A stretch of 64,000 nt of DNA, from NCBI GenBank assembly GCA_030407085.1, contig CM059587.1:18263001-18327000 (forward strand), read 5' to 3'. The translations under genes and the position numbers were made by a program. Below the pieces are notes generated by a model that searched no databases, was not told where the DNA came from, and saw only the letters and a program-made list of their open reading frames with translations. Each line of letters starts with the position of its first letter. Positions within the stretch are counted from its first letter, which is position 1. Positions 22,833-35,852 of the stretch are shown here, piece after piece. This DNA is from Trichopria drosophilae (Eukaryota > Arthropoda > Insecta > Hymenoptera > Diapriidae).

Positions 22833-25776
22833 GGCTGGAATTTTTGGACGCGACTCAGTCTCAAACTCAGACTCGAGTCTCCGAATCGCATTCGATATCT
22901 CGTAACTTGTCAGCTCTTGGGTATCCGGCAAAATGCCGTAATGTCGCACAGGTTACTGGATCGAAAAAGGTTAGTGTTTCATATTTTTAAGTAATAAATA
23001 CTAAATAACGTTTAAAATGAAGGGAATTTACTTAATAATAATTGATTTCTTAAAATTGTGCAAAATATTTGAAGCAAATAAGTGCACTTATCGTTATTTT
23101 GTAAAAAATTATTTGTTTACCTTTTAATATTTTTGTATTTATGTGTGGTCGCACACTCCCAAAAGGAAATTTTGTATGGAAAATATAATAGATTATGGGT
23201 ATTGAACCTAATCTAATAATAGACATAAAAAAATTCTCAATACGTATCAGAGTAATATGTAGGTTATAAGATTGATATAAGAGGTTAACTAATAAATTTA
23301 TCGATAAGTGTGGGTTTTTACTATTTCAGCAATGTTAAAAGAAGAGAAATATGTATCTGGAATAAATCGAGAGGATATATTCAGATGAGTACTATTTTAT
23401 TATCATAACAATTATGCCACAAAATTATAATAAGATTCTTTGTAAAATGTTAATGTTTATTTGCAGGTACTAAGGATACGAAATCCCTTCGCGTTTGAAT
23501 TGTGAAAATAGATTTTCACAAAAGATTGTCGAAATCTCTCCCAGCAATCCGGAACTCTGAGGCTGATCCTGTCGCTGATACATAAACATCATATGAGCCA
23601 CACTATAGAAAAGAGGTAATTGCAAAGTTTTAGCATTTATAATTTTTTATATATAATACATTTTTCAACTACAATTTTGATAAAGCTATATCTAAAATTT
23701 TTGTTTAAAGAATATACCATCGTGTGGGAGAATATTTCACGGTTCATTTAAAAAAAAATTTACGGAGTCTTTTTCCGTTCTGAACTTATGATTCTTTTAA
23801 GAGCACAATTCTGAGATTTCGTTATTCGCTATGTCGCGCGGCGGCGAATGTCAGTACTAAGCTACTGATTTACACAGGTTTTCAGTACTCATTGTTAGTA
23901 CTGCTTCAGTATTTTTACAGTGGCGCAGGCAGTACCAATTCCTTTCCAAAAATCAGTAAGTCCCTCTAAACTCGGATTTTTATGCACAGAAGTGACATCT
24001 TTTTGGATTTTTCGGATTTCTTGTGATTTATTTGCATATCAACAAAATCCGTGGTATCAATAATAAATTATATTGGTATCCGTACAGCATCAAATATTTA
24101 ATTATATAATAGTACTAAATCTCGGACTTTGAAATCTCAATGAAAGCAACACTCAAATTTATGTTGCTTCGACCCATCATCCATTATTACGTGCTTTTCA
24201 AATTGAATATATTCGGTTTAATTACAATTTTTAGAGTTTTGCTGGGCGTATGTAAGCAAATAGTTAATCTAGAATATTACAGAATTAATAGTAGGCAGGG
24301 AAAGATAAGGAGGGAAAAGGTCTGCACAGAAATTGTTAAAACACATTTTCGATTTTCTTAAAATCGTCGATTTTTTATATTTATTGTATAAAACTATAAT
24401 ACAAAATAATACAATTAAGCTTAGGGGAAATATGACTTAAGAGAAAGCGCCCTCATCTTGTTGGCCTCGAGCATACAACTTAAAAAACTAATATTTCAGA
24501 AATCTTCTATGCGGGTTTCTCTTCCAATGTCTCTTTGTCATATGGTCCAAATAAGTTTTTACACAATAAAACCGTTTATTACATTTTTTACAAATGTATG
24601 TTACCGGCATTTTGAACATTTCTTTACTGCAACGTTGGTCCTTTAGTGGGATTACTTCGAGATATGCATACATCTTCGATGAATTCAAAAATTGATTGAA
24701 GAAAGAGAGCTGCAGAAGTAAAATATTAAAACTATTCAATTTCATTTGTTCCCTGATGTAGACTACCATATCATCCAGAAGATGATAATGTAATTCAAAC
24801 TAACCCGTTCCGACATAGCGAATGACGAAATCTCAGAGTTGTGCTCTTAAAAGAATCATAAGTTCAGAACGGAAAAAGACTCCGTCAATTTTTTTTTAAA
24901 TGAACCGTGAAATATTCTCCCACATGATGGTATATTCTTTAAACAAAAATTGTAGGTATAGCTTTATCAAAATTGTAGTTGAAAAATGTATTATATATAA
25001 AAAGTTATAACTGATAAAACTTTGCAGTTACCTCTGTTCTATAGTGTCGCTCATATGATGTTTATATGCATCAGCGACAGGATCAGCCTCACCATTTTTA
25101 AATATTTTCACAATTCAAACGAGTAGGGATTTCGTATCCTTAGTACCTGCAAATAAATATTAAAATTTTACAAAGAACCTTATTATAATTTTGTGGCATA
25201 ATTGTTATGATAATAAAATAGTACTCATCTGAATATATCCTCTCGATTTATTCCAGATACATATTTCTCTTCTTTTAACATTGCTGAAACAGTAAAAACC
25301 CACACTTATCGATAAATTTATTAGTTAACCTCTTATATCAATCGTATAACCTACATATTACTCTGATACGTATTGACAATTTTTTTTATGTCTATTATTA
25401 GGTTCAATATCCATAATCTATTATATTTTCCACACAAAATTTCCTTTTCGGAGTGTGCGACCACACATAAATACAAAAATATTAAATGGTAAATAAATAA
25501 TTTTTTACAAAATAACGATAAGTGCACTTAATTGCTTCAAATATTTTGCACAATTTTAAGAAATCAATTATTATTAAGTAAATTCCCTTCATTTTAAACG
25601 TTATTTAGTATTTATTACTTAAAAATATGAAACACTAACCTTTTTCGATCCAGTAACCTGTGCGACATTACGGCATTTTGCCGGATACCCAAGAGCTGAC
25701 AAGTTGCGAGATATCGAATGCGATTCGGAGACTCGAGTGGGAGTTTGAGACTGAGTCGCGTCCAAAAATTCCAGCC
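22833..25776. mobile_element. 2.9-kb element with about 1-kb inverted arms around a zinc-finger ORF
   Basis: Left arm 22833-23836 and right arm 24810-25776 are inverted copies with few differences; the spacer is 23837-24809. Both arms carry the same exon-like frame pointing outward (RHYGILPDTQELTS, then AIRRLE and FETESRPKIPA), bordered inward by a CAG acceptor-like site. The spacer encodes one C2H2 finger. I could not define a target duplication; GATCTTTTTCGA lies outside both ends in direct orientation but not flush. Likely a transposon or a large inverted duplication. Confidence 0.75.
24488..24769 (-). CDS. Single C2H2 zinc-finger ORF in the spacer of a long inverted repeat
   Basis: A 93-codon frame. 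Residues about 58-81 read YICKKCNKRFYCVKTYLDH, then MTKRHW: a C-x2-C-x12-H-x4-H finger with Cys60, Cys63, His76 and His81 and the usual aromatic positions. The tail is basic (KRNPHRR). The N-terminal half is hydrophobic and unlike known domains, so only the C-terminal part may be an exon. It lies between two 1-kb inverted arms and could be a DNA-binding part of a transposon protein or a captured host exon. No other domain is visible. Confidence 0.5.
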   Translation of the reverse strand: MVVYIREQMKLNSFNILLLQLSFFNQFLNSSKMYAYLEVIPLKDQRCSKEMFKMPVTYICKKCNKRFYCVKTYLDHMTKRHWKRNPHRRFLKY

Positions 25777-28700
25777 GTACGTTCACAATCTTTTTCGATC
25801 TTTTTCGATATATAATATAGATCCTCCTTTCTATATATAATTTTTTTTTCACCTGGGCATGTCAGCTCAGAAATTATAAATGTTGACTATGAATTTATGA
25901 TCACCAACCTTAAAAACCCTGAAGTACCATGTTTCATCACAATCAAATTATTGACAGTCATTTTATATCCTGAAGTACATAAAATAGATAATACTAAAAC
26001 CTCATCTTAAGGGCGTTTTATGAAAATGAGTAACGAGTCCTAATTATTACTCCTAAACGATAGTTGACTACGTATGCTCAAGAACAACGATGTGCTTCGA
26101 ATTAATAAAAAAATATTAGTAGCGAAAGACAAAGTTTGATGGATTTGCCCATATTACGTAACATTGTATTTCCGTATTTATTATAAGATCTTTCATGACT
26201 TCCAATTTTCAATCCTTTTTGCTACACTATTTGTAAGTGCAAAATGTGTATATTAGGTAATATGTGCAACTATTGTCTCATAAAGCCTACTATTATAATG
26301 CAAAATACGGCAGGTAGATGTCAGTAACATCGAAATTTGCTGGGGTGGAAAATCGAAGAGATTTAGAGGCATTAAACTTTGATCCTTGTTGGGCATTCAA
26401 TGAGAAGAATATACGTCGCAGTTCCAAAGTGTCCTAACGAGGAGTTAGATAAATTATTTTTATCAACAACAATTGGATCATGATATTGAAATTCAGCATT
26501 CAGAAATGCAAAATTTGCAAGCAATCGCACTAAAATACATAAAATCGATTATGGTTTTGTCATTGACATACTTTTGGAATGTAAATCATTCAAATTGATT
26601 GAGAAATATCAACTGAATTTAATCCATTAACCGTCAATGTCATTTTGCGATTATTTTCTCATATGAAACAAATAAGAAAAGAAAACACAGGATTCTATTG
26701 TTTGAAGGTTTAAAACAATTGAAATTTTCAGTATAATGATCAGACACATTTCATAACTCATGAAATTTATTGTCACAACCCGTTTCTTTTGACTTTAGTT
26801 AAATCACTGATATCAGCGAAAGGAATCGGTCATACTATATTTTTACTTTTATTATCTTATTAACAAAATGACGTCGGAATATTTGTTAGTTTTTCAAAAT
26901 TGCAATAAATAGGATACGAAAGTAATTTTGCTAGAATAAAACTCTTTACCGAGTTTTTTTGCTGATTACGAACTGGATGTTAGTTTTGTTAAATTATAGG
27001 TGGTTGAAATATAGCGGTACTAAAATATTTAATATTTATCGATATTTATAGTGTTAAGTATTCCTACGATTTAAATTAGTTCAAATAATTACAAAAAAAT
27101 CAGTTTCGTGTCTAATTTAGTGCAATTCAACAAAAAATTATTCTGCGAGCACATCCGAAAATTATGATTCTTTTAAGAAAATAGAAATGCATATTTGTAA
27201 AAAATTGTAGGAGAAATGACAAAAATTGTCGGTGTTTGAAAATGTTTTTTGAAACTGAAAACCTATTTTCATATACAATATTTGAAAATTTAATATATAT
27301 TAAATTTAACTTTTTTTTAATATTACTGCAAAACAGTGTATGAAATTGTTAAAAACATGAGCTTGATTTTCAATTATTCTGAAGTGAAATTTAAATGCCA
27401 CTTCACATTTAAAATTAAAAATGGTTTTTGTGATATTTAGAGAATATGTATTAAAATTAGTAATTGTGCAATCATTTTAAAACGCTGGCACCTTCTTAAT
27501 ATATTAATATACAACTTTTGTAAATTTCATATTCAAAACAATATACATACGCATTGTTTTTAATATAAATTGTATTAAATTTAATTCATAATTTTGAAAA
27601 TGTAGGTACTTACATTAATTTTAATAGATATGTAATTAAAAATTTATTTAAGTACTATATTTATAAAATTAATATACACCAGTCACTTAAATTTACAGGT
27701 TTTTTTAATAGTGTACATTTAAAATTTCTTTTACTGCATTCTTTAATTTTTGTAAATTGCATTTGTTTTTTTTATGTACAAAGTTCTTTAATTAAAAGGC
27801 AAAATGCAGAAAGAAAAGGTCGAAATGGAGGGAAGCCATACCGCAGTTATTCGCATTATTCATTTTGGTGTATATTTATCACGTTTTTCAATATGGTTCA
27901 TATGGTAATTAATCTAATTTCAATATCAGATTCTTGGAACACGCACCCGGTAAATTTGCCCTCGTTTTCAAATATTCATTCCGTACCAAGGAGTTTCGTG
28001 AGGCTATCTTGAACACATTACATGTAAACTTGATCTATTTCAGTCTTGAGATAAAACAGTATGATATATCCAAAATGTCTAGTGTAAACAGTCAATAATA
28101 TTATGATATTTAAATTAATATAAATTAAAATTAATCTATCCAAACATAATATTTTGCTAATATTTTGTCATTCTTTTTAAAAGACTACAATTTTCTTTAG
28201 GAATTTTCTGAAACATGTGAGGAAACTTTTTGCCGTTTCATAATTTTCTCAAACAAAATTTGAAATTTGATTATTATTAGTTATAGTAACAGAACTTTGG
28301 AAGGTGAAGAAAATGTGCTAGCTTCATTAAATAATTTAACAACAACAAAAATATTTCATACAGTTATGCAAACAAATTCTTAGTAATTTAAGTTTATTGG
28401 TTGTTAATTACATAAGTATTAGTTCAATAAACATGTGAAGTTTATTGAACTCTATTCAAATATGACATGCTTCATGCACTGAAGCATGATATCGAATCCA
28501 AATCCAACTTCTACGACAGAAATCACTGGCGCCTTTTGTAAGAATGCTAAGGTCTCGTCTGCGCCTGGCGGCTACAAACCGAACTATTGTCACCCAGAAA
28601 TAAATTGTTACGGTAATTTATGAAGATGCATCTTATTCTGTACAGTAACAAAACTAAATTTTTTTTTTCACTGCAACATTTTCGACTAAGAACTGCGCTC

Positions 28701-30401
28701 ATATACGTAAATTCGGTCATTTTATCGATTGCAACTTTCTACTTTCGGTTAAGGAGGATATTTAATGAATAAGCTTTGTTTGTGGGACCAGTAATGCGTA
28801 CTGGAATATTTATTTTTATTGTTTTTGGGAGCAACAAATTTCTATGCCATTGCATTTTTATTTGATTGATGCAATATATTTTTCGGCTTAGAGTTTGGTA
28901 GTTTTATCTTAAGCTAGCAAACCCTAGGGTGTTTTTAAAATAATTAAGTAACAAAATCGACACTTGCAGTACCTCTTAGCAACAAAAAAGTAAGAAATAT
29001 TCCACCTGTTTCCGTTTGGTTTCGACGTGTCCAAGTATGTTTCTTAATTAGGGTTTGGCAGCTTCAGCTTAGGCTGACCATTTTTTTTTAATATTTTGTG
29101 CAACAAAATCGGCACTAGGGTAACATATTATCAACAAAAAGTAACAAATTTTAGGCCTAGTTTGGTTTGGTTTTGGTGACTTTGACTTTGCAGCTTTAAT
29201 GACCTTGGAGGTAAAGATGACCCTAAAGGGTCACCAAAAACTGGTTTGTATGTAACGTTGCGGAGTTTAAAATATGTCGAATTCAAAACTAATTGTAATC
29301 CTGTACAAAATTCATCGTTAGGAATGTTGATAAAATTTATTAATTTACTTTAAAAGTACTAACTCTGCAGAAACATCTGAAAACAAGGCAACTACATCTA
29401 GTGAGATCAAAACATGATTTTGTGGAGCCATAAAATTTTTTATTTTTAGATGAAAATCCCAAGTATCTTTTATATGTTTTGGTTTTTGAGAAATTAGTGA
29501 AGACAGTATTCCTCCATTAGTGGGTTAATAGAGTACTTATCAGTAACAATAGTTACAATGCTTACAGAAATACCAAATTACATACTGACTTTTGCGTAAT
29601 AACATAACAATTTTTATAACAAGTTGATTTAAAAAAAATCTGTATTTAATTCAAATTTCCTCGGCGATGAAAAATCTTTTCAAAAGGTCACTTATTGATC
29701 ATACAAAAATACTGTGGATTTTACAATGGGATAAATATATCGAAACGAATACAGAACTGAAATTCTAAAGCTCCATATGCTCGTTTTGGGAGATGGTAAA
29801 AGAAAACGACTCTATGAATATAACCATATTGCCGTTTCAATTTCTATAAAGAAAACTTCGACGGGTCAGTCAGCAGCATGTTACTGTCAAATTATTCGGT
29901 TACATTTGCCAACACTTGCGTTATTTCTATAGAAAGGAAAAAGATTGTTCAAACAATATAAGAATATTGTTCAATTCAATAAGATTTCATTAAAAAAATG
30001 AAAATTCCTGGAGAGGGAATAATGAACGCAACCAAGCAAAAACATAAAAAATTATATAAATAAATCGGAAATGCACAAAAGTTACTAAAACCAAATGTCC
30101 CAAAACAAAAACCGAATTTATTAAAATTGATACGATAAGAAAAGTTGAAAGGAATTTAAAATTGGAGCACTTTCAATAATAACGGCATAGATGGGGTTAA
30201 AATGAATAATTTAATAAATTTGTTAATTATACGTATGATATTTTATGGAGTTTGTGTAATATTTAATAATTAATAGAATTTCTCGACCCTTGTAAATAAT
30301 ATTGTATGAGTAGCGTTTTAAAAAAGGTCACCATAAAAAGAAAGTAAAAAAAGGGTTTTAAATAAAAATTACAGAATAAAATTAAAAATAAAAATAAAAA
30401 T
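25777..30401. other. Long AT-rich region without recognisable genes
   Basis: No coding signal stands out. Apart from the diverged tandem repeat at 28880-29180 I see only unique-looking AT-rich sequence, with a GC-richer patch at about 28530-28600. Confidence 0.45.
28880..29180 (+). repeat. Two diverged tandem units of about 150 bp
   Basis: 28887-29030 and 29043-29180 share the order TTAGxGTTTGGxAG, CTTAxGCTxxC, CAACAAAATCGxCACT, CAACAAAAA and TTGGTTTxG. Identity is roughly 70%. Confidence 0.5.
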
Positions 30402-30434
30402 ACGTTTCGGCTCTCGGATTGAAGCCCTCTTCAG
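30402..30434 (-). other. Hammerhead-core-like motif of the Penelope-tail type
   Basis: The minus strand reads CTGAAGA (30434-30428), a GC-rich GGGC...AGCC segment, then GAAACGTA. CUGANGA followed by GAAA is the 3' half of a hammerhead core, and Penelope-like elements are known to carry such motifs. The GGGC/AGCC stem pairs only with an offset, and no convincing stem I is visible upstream, so this looks degenerate. A related motif occurs at 49739-49769. Confidence 0.4.
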
Positions 30435-30744
30435 ATAAAAGCAATTATGATTGTGTAATACGTTAAACAAAATGATAAGTAATAATTCTGATTTAAAAAT
30501 AAAATTAGGCGAACTACAATTGACATAATGATACTTGGGTCAGCTTTTTACGTTTATTTGTTTACTATACCAGAAACAATATCATATATTAATGCCCAAT
30601 AATGAAAGAAGATTGATATGCAACCAACATTTTCTGTCAACATTTCTGAAGTCGGAAATTCATGTACGTAATTCAAAATTATTTGTAACATGTTGGAAAA
30701 AGTTAAATTCTAAAATTGGTCCCCGGTTAAATGACAACATGAAA

Positions 30745-30776
30745 CGAAAGGCGCTGGGTTCGATTCCCGGCGCGGA
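30745..30776 (+). repeat. tRNA T-arm-like fragment (box B)
   Basis: GCGCTGGGTTCGATTCCCGG contains the box B core GGTTCGATTCC and, with the following CGC, folds into an 8-bp stem with a TTCGATT loop. No matching box A or full cloverleaf is visible upstream, so it is probably a SINE or tRNA relic. Confidence 0.5.
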
Positions 30777-30789
30777 AATCCTTTTAATT

Positions 30790-32279
30790 TTTTATTAAAT
30801 TATAAAAATCCTCTAAAAAAAGTCGAAAAAATCTGAATTCCGAAGACGCGTTTCAGATTTTCGCAGGGAAGTTATTAAAGAAATAATAATTAGATATTTC
30901 ATCAAGGAATTATTTTGACAGTCTACTTTATATGTTATATATTTTTGTTGGACTGAATATTTGGAAAAAGCCTGCGTTATCTTCGATTCGTTTAGGCTGT
31001 GTCATGTCAACAATCGTTTATCGAATTTATATAGAATTTCTTTCAATTTTTTTGGTTAATATTAATTGAATTTTATCTTTTCATTGTTTCCTCATAAAGG
31101 TAGCGTCGATGCGTTATTTCATTGATTTTTAAATCGACAACGTTATCGTCAAGGGAAACCACCCGCTTGGCCGATCGACCGCGAAACTAATGTTTCCTAT
31201 TGCTTTACCGCCATTTCCACAATCGTTGACTGAAATTCCCTGGTGGACTTTGAGGATTTACAATTTAAACGGGATTTCTGCCAAACGGCACAAGTGGCCT
31301 CCTTCGAAATCACTCGGAGTGAAATGGATTTTAAAAGTTTCACAAAAAATGAACTCTTTTAATATTTCGGAAATTATATGATTTCTGGTATTGAAATATC
31401 CTTTTAAATACATAAGTTCAAGATTTATATTACGTCATCACTTCAATCGTTTTCAATTTCGAAGAAATTGTGTCACGCAAACGACTTTTTATCTGAGGAA
31501 AATAAATTGAATTTTTTTATCAGATATTTCTCTCTGATTTACCGTTTGTCGTTTCTTAATCGTATTTTTTTATTCTCACCTCTTTTGTAGTATATGCAAT
31601 AGTAGACAATTAACGGAATGTGGGTAGAAATAAATGTTAAGTTACATTTCTCTAGAATGTTTTTCGAATATGGCACCCAGAACTGAAAAAAGCGTTAAAA
31701 TAGTATTTTCTTAGATGGAAAGACGTTTTTTGAAGACATTGCCCGAATAAAACGTACATTTGCATTGGGTGATGTAGTCATGACAAAAGTTTATATCGTG
31801 CACATCTTCGAAATCAAAATGTTCTTCTCGAAAAATATTTTGTTTTTTAATTTACGGATATTTTTTCGTAACAAATAATAAAGTAAAATTTTCTCAATTC
31901 TGATAACGAATATGTAATTTTTTTTTAACGAAAATTCCAAATGTTTACCAATTTTCGTAAAAATGTCTAAAAATCACTTTTTAACTACTTTTTTAGAGCT
32001 CTCTAGATGTGATAGATAAATTTGGGCTTCAACAATTTTTGAACATTATGAAATTGACAGTTTTTTTATCGATCTTTTCAATGGTAATATCCAAAATTGG
32101 AAAAAAAATAAAAAATGAGTTTAATTGAAAAAAATACCGAAAATACCAAATTTTTTTTGTTTAAATTGAATTTTGTAACATTTTTATGGAATTACCTTAA
32201 AACCAATTTAGATGGTGGAGTGAATGACTGACCTTTAAAAAACTATATTTTGAGAGTTAATTTTATCACCTGAAAAATC
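30790..32279. other. Non-coding region
   Basis: No gene I can support. A GC-richer patch at about 31140-31330 contains a short open frame without recognisable features. Confidence 0.45.
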
Positions 32280-33358
32280 CAAAATGGCGTCCGAAACGAG
32301 AAGTTACGCTCGTTATATTTAGGACGTTTTAACTAAAAAACTATAAACTTTTCGACGAAAATTATAATTACAGAAAAGGCTAAGAATTCACCAAAGAAAT
32401 TATTAGAATGTTTGCAGAATTTTTTTAGACAATTTTGAACATTTTAATTCATGAATTTTTTCATAAATTTAACAAAATTCAAGAAAATTGTAATTGATTA
32501 ATTCTAAACACTTTTTATTTATTGTTACCGTTATTGTTTATTCTATCTTAAATTTTAAGAAAATTTTGTCGACTTTTTTTTCAAAATCACGATAATTCAA
32601 AATGTTGCATTTAATATGGTGGATATTTTCTATCGAAAATTTTACTCCTCTTAGATTTTGTAATATAGGAAACGATGAGAAAATAATTCTAGGAAAAAAC
32701 GAAATTTTTAAAAATAGTAAATTGTGTTAAATAACGATAATTTAGTTGTTTTTAAATTTGTATTTTTCGATACACCATTTAAACGTACGTAATTCAAATC
32801 ATTAAAAACGACTATTTCAGAAATTTTATCTTTAGAGTGTAAAAGTCTTGACAAATTTTTCGCAACTTTCTCGTGATTTTCTTTGTGCAAAAATTAAAAA
32901 AAAAATTTCAAAAAAAAATTGCCAACGGAAATATTTATTCTCATCAGTTTTTTTTCGAGCTATTAGAATGTTGGCATTTCATACAAACTCTGCATAACAT
33001 TTTTCAGTTACTACTACAATTTTCATTGAAGACGCCATTTTGAGGTCATTTTGAGGTATTAAACTAACGTTTTTTTCTTAAAATCTAATGTTTTCACCAC
33101 TTTCGTACGTAGATTGAAAGGAATCCCGACATTCGAATAGCTCAAAAAAATTGGTGAGTATAAATATGCAAATATTTTGGCCATTTTTTTGATCGGATTT
33201 AGAGGAAATCCTGGTGGCTGAAACTCATTTTTGACCTTGAAATTTTAAAGAGTGACCTCAAAAATAGTAGGATACACATCTTTCAAATTTGTTCAGCTTT
33301 GATTTTGATACGAAATACTTGAACTGAAGCAAGACATGACCATTTCGGCATTGACGGG
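32280..33358. mobile_element. Diverged piggyBac-type MITE, right end preserved
   Basis: The right end reads CGGCATTGACGGGTTAA with TTAA at 33359-33362. The preceding 200 bp follow the order of the two good copies (GGTGGCTGAAACTCA, GACCTTGAAATTTTAAAGAG, GATACGAAATACTTGA). The interior from 32280 (AAAATGGCGTCCGAAACGAG) also aligns loosely. The left terminus could not be placed. Confidence 0.65.
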
Positions 33359-33362
33359 TTAA

Positions 33363-35204
33363 AAATAATCAGATTTGTTGTATTTTGTTAAGAAAAAAAT
33401 AAATGTAGAGAATTATATTAAAAATTTGGAAGTCGAATATACTGTATAAAAAATTAAATAAACTTTATAGAAAAGAATTTTCCTCTCCATGTTATTTATT
33501 TGAAACGTTTTCTTTTTCTTGCACTTGTATTAAAGAACTAAAAAAAATATACTTTTTTTCAGTGTTTTCCAGCTGATATCTTGAATCTCAGACCGTCAAA
33601 TCTTATTATTACATTCGAGAAAAGAGGTTGCAAAAGTATCTTCCCATTTTTTAAAGGAAGTAGTCTTTCCAACAGTTGAATACAAAAAATTTTTGTTATA
33701 ATAATAAGTCCCCAATTTATCATGAACCTTTTCCTCCGTGTAACCATGGCAAAATAGTTCATTCCGTCTCTTATATTAGTTATATCTTCGATGTTTAACT
33801 CAACTGGCAGCGTTCCAGTCTCACTATAAGAGCCCGTGCTCCCTAATTGATCACATACCTCGAGCAGAGGGAAGTCGAAACTCCGTAATTGATCATTTCC
33901 TACCGTCGAGATTCGATCTAACGCACTTCAGTTTTTGCAATAGATGGCGTGGGCGTGGAGGATTTTTACATAAGGGAGGGAGAATAAGATCTAGAAGTAC
34001 AGAGTTTTCAACGTGATCAAAGAGCTTTTCATTTCGATCCATAATTATTGTGGGTGGAATCAATAAGGAAGGTTGGACTATACTAACAATCCAGTAGCGC
34101 CACCTATATGTAAGACACAGGGCGATCGATATGTTAAATATGAGACTAATTTCTCCTATGTGAAAATAATTTTTTATACTGAATACTGAATGAAACTTTT
34201 ATAATTCTTATATATTGTAAAAAATCATAAAAAGAAAGATTGCTAATCTTGAAAAATGTATATTATATATATTATCTTACGTATTTTAGATCGATAACTA
34301 CGAATTCAATGTGACAATTTGGCAGTGGAGCATATCTTGACGATATACTAGTATGCGAAATTTTAAAACTTCACGCGATATCTGAATGAAAATAAAAATT
34401 TCGCCTCGCAATAATAAAAATAACGTTATGGTATGTGATTTTCATATTATGACGATTGTTTTGGAGATTCGAAAAGTTAGCCTCGACACAGTATAGTTGG
34501 CGAACTTCCTAGAAATTTATCGTTAAGGTCAGGCTACATCCAATAAAATATTTCAGCTTTAATTGATGATACCTCTAGAAAATTCTGAAATTTTGAATTT
34601 TTAACATGTCAGCTAGATCCTTATCATCTATTGTAGGGATTTGTGGCAGCCTAAATGTAAAATGAAATATAGAGTACACAATGAAATATCTTATATTTTT
34701 AATTATGGCTTGTTTTTGTTATTTTCACTCTTTTAAAAACATCGTATAATTTATACCCAAACCATAATTCTTTCACTTGAAACGACATTGCAATATTTTC
34801 TTTATACAAAAAAAAAACATTAATTATTTCTTGATCTCGTGAAAACAATGCTTTTGTTTCCGCCCCTCGATCTACCAGTTAATTTCATAACTCTAATGTT
34901 TCGATACTTCACTAAATGGTGAGGATAATATATATTTAGTTGACACGAGAGCATACAAACCGTATCTCAGCACTTTACTGTTATTGAACTGGATAATACC
35001 TACGTTACTAATTTGAAAGAAATTTAAAAATATTAAGACATTTTTATCCGCTTATAACATTTGAGTTATTGCATTTCTCTACGGGGCATTCGTCATTTTC
35101 ATTAGCTCATTTCAATCGAAAACGATTACGCGCATAACCACTCACCAAAATTGAAATTATCAATACTTTAGAATGTTATTTCTTATTCCTAGTAAAACTA
35201 TTAG
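33363..35204. other. Non-coding region with a GC-richer patch and a CTCF-like site
   Basis: 33780-34130 is clearly GC-richer than its surroundings. At 34091-34108 the minus strand reads CCATATAGGTGGCGCTACTGG-like sequence with the core AGGTGGCGCT, which resembles the fly CTCF core. No exon is recognisable. This could be a regulatory region of a gene outside the window, or chance. Confidence 0.3.
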
Positions 35205-35206
35205 TA

Positions 35207-35852
35207 CACTGAAAAAAATTTACTTTACAAATTCAACTACCATTGAGAAGTCGAGTCGAGAGTAGTTAAAAGAAATACTTTTTTTGTTAGTATAAATAGT
35301 TAATTTTACTATTTTTACTTAAGTTAATATTATTTAACCAGTAAACGAAAAAGTATTCCGAATGATTGGAGATCAATAAATGCGATACTATATATGCATA
35401 AAACTCCAAAAAGCATGCACTAATACAATAAAAAAGCAAGCCAGCTGCACTAAACATAATTCCAGTAAAAAAATGTCTATAAAAATTCTTAGATGATTTG
35501 AATACTTTTTAACTACGCAGAGTAGTTCGGTACGCTTCAAGAAAATTTTCGAAGTTGTAGTTACTACCGTAAAGAAGTTCAATCAAGTAAAAATGTAGTT
35601 CTCCTCAATTCAATTAAAAATATATCGCTCCAGCATGTTGAATAGTTTTGAGTGTACTAGGTAGTTAGACCTTAAAAAATGTTTTTAAATATAGTAGAAT
35701 CAACAGCCAAAATGTCGTTTTTATAACTATATTTTATGTTGATTTAACTCCTTTATGGTTGTAACTATAACCTATAAAATTCCGTTGAGGACCAATCGAA
35801 ATACTTTCAGGAAATAAAATATTCAAATCAACTAAGACTTTTTTTTTCAGTG
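35207..35852. mobile_element. MITE-like element with CACTGAAAAAAA ends
   Basis: Left end CACTGAAAAAAATTTAC after TA (35205-35206). The right end is complementary to CACTGAAAAAAAAAGTC but is followed by TT rather than TA. Length 646 bp. The interior is rich in GTAGTT/AACTAC words. Termini resemble the element at 12238-17765, suggesting the same superfamily. Confidence 0.55.

Noticed and set aside
26620..29530. A further piggyBac-type element from TTAATCCATTAACCG to TAGTGGGTTAA
   Set aside because: The two ends are not good complements of each other and the inner sequences do not match the family, so the pairing is probably chance.
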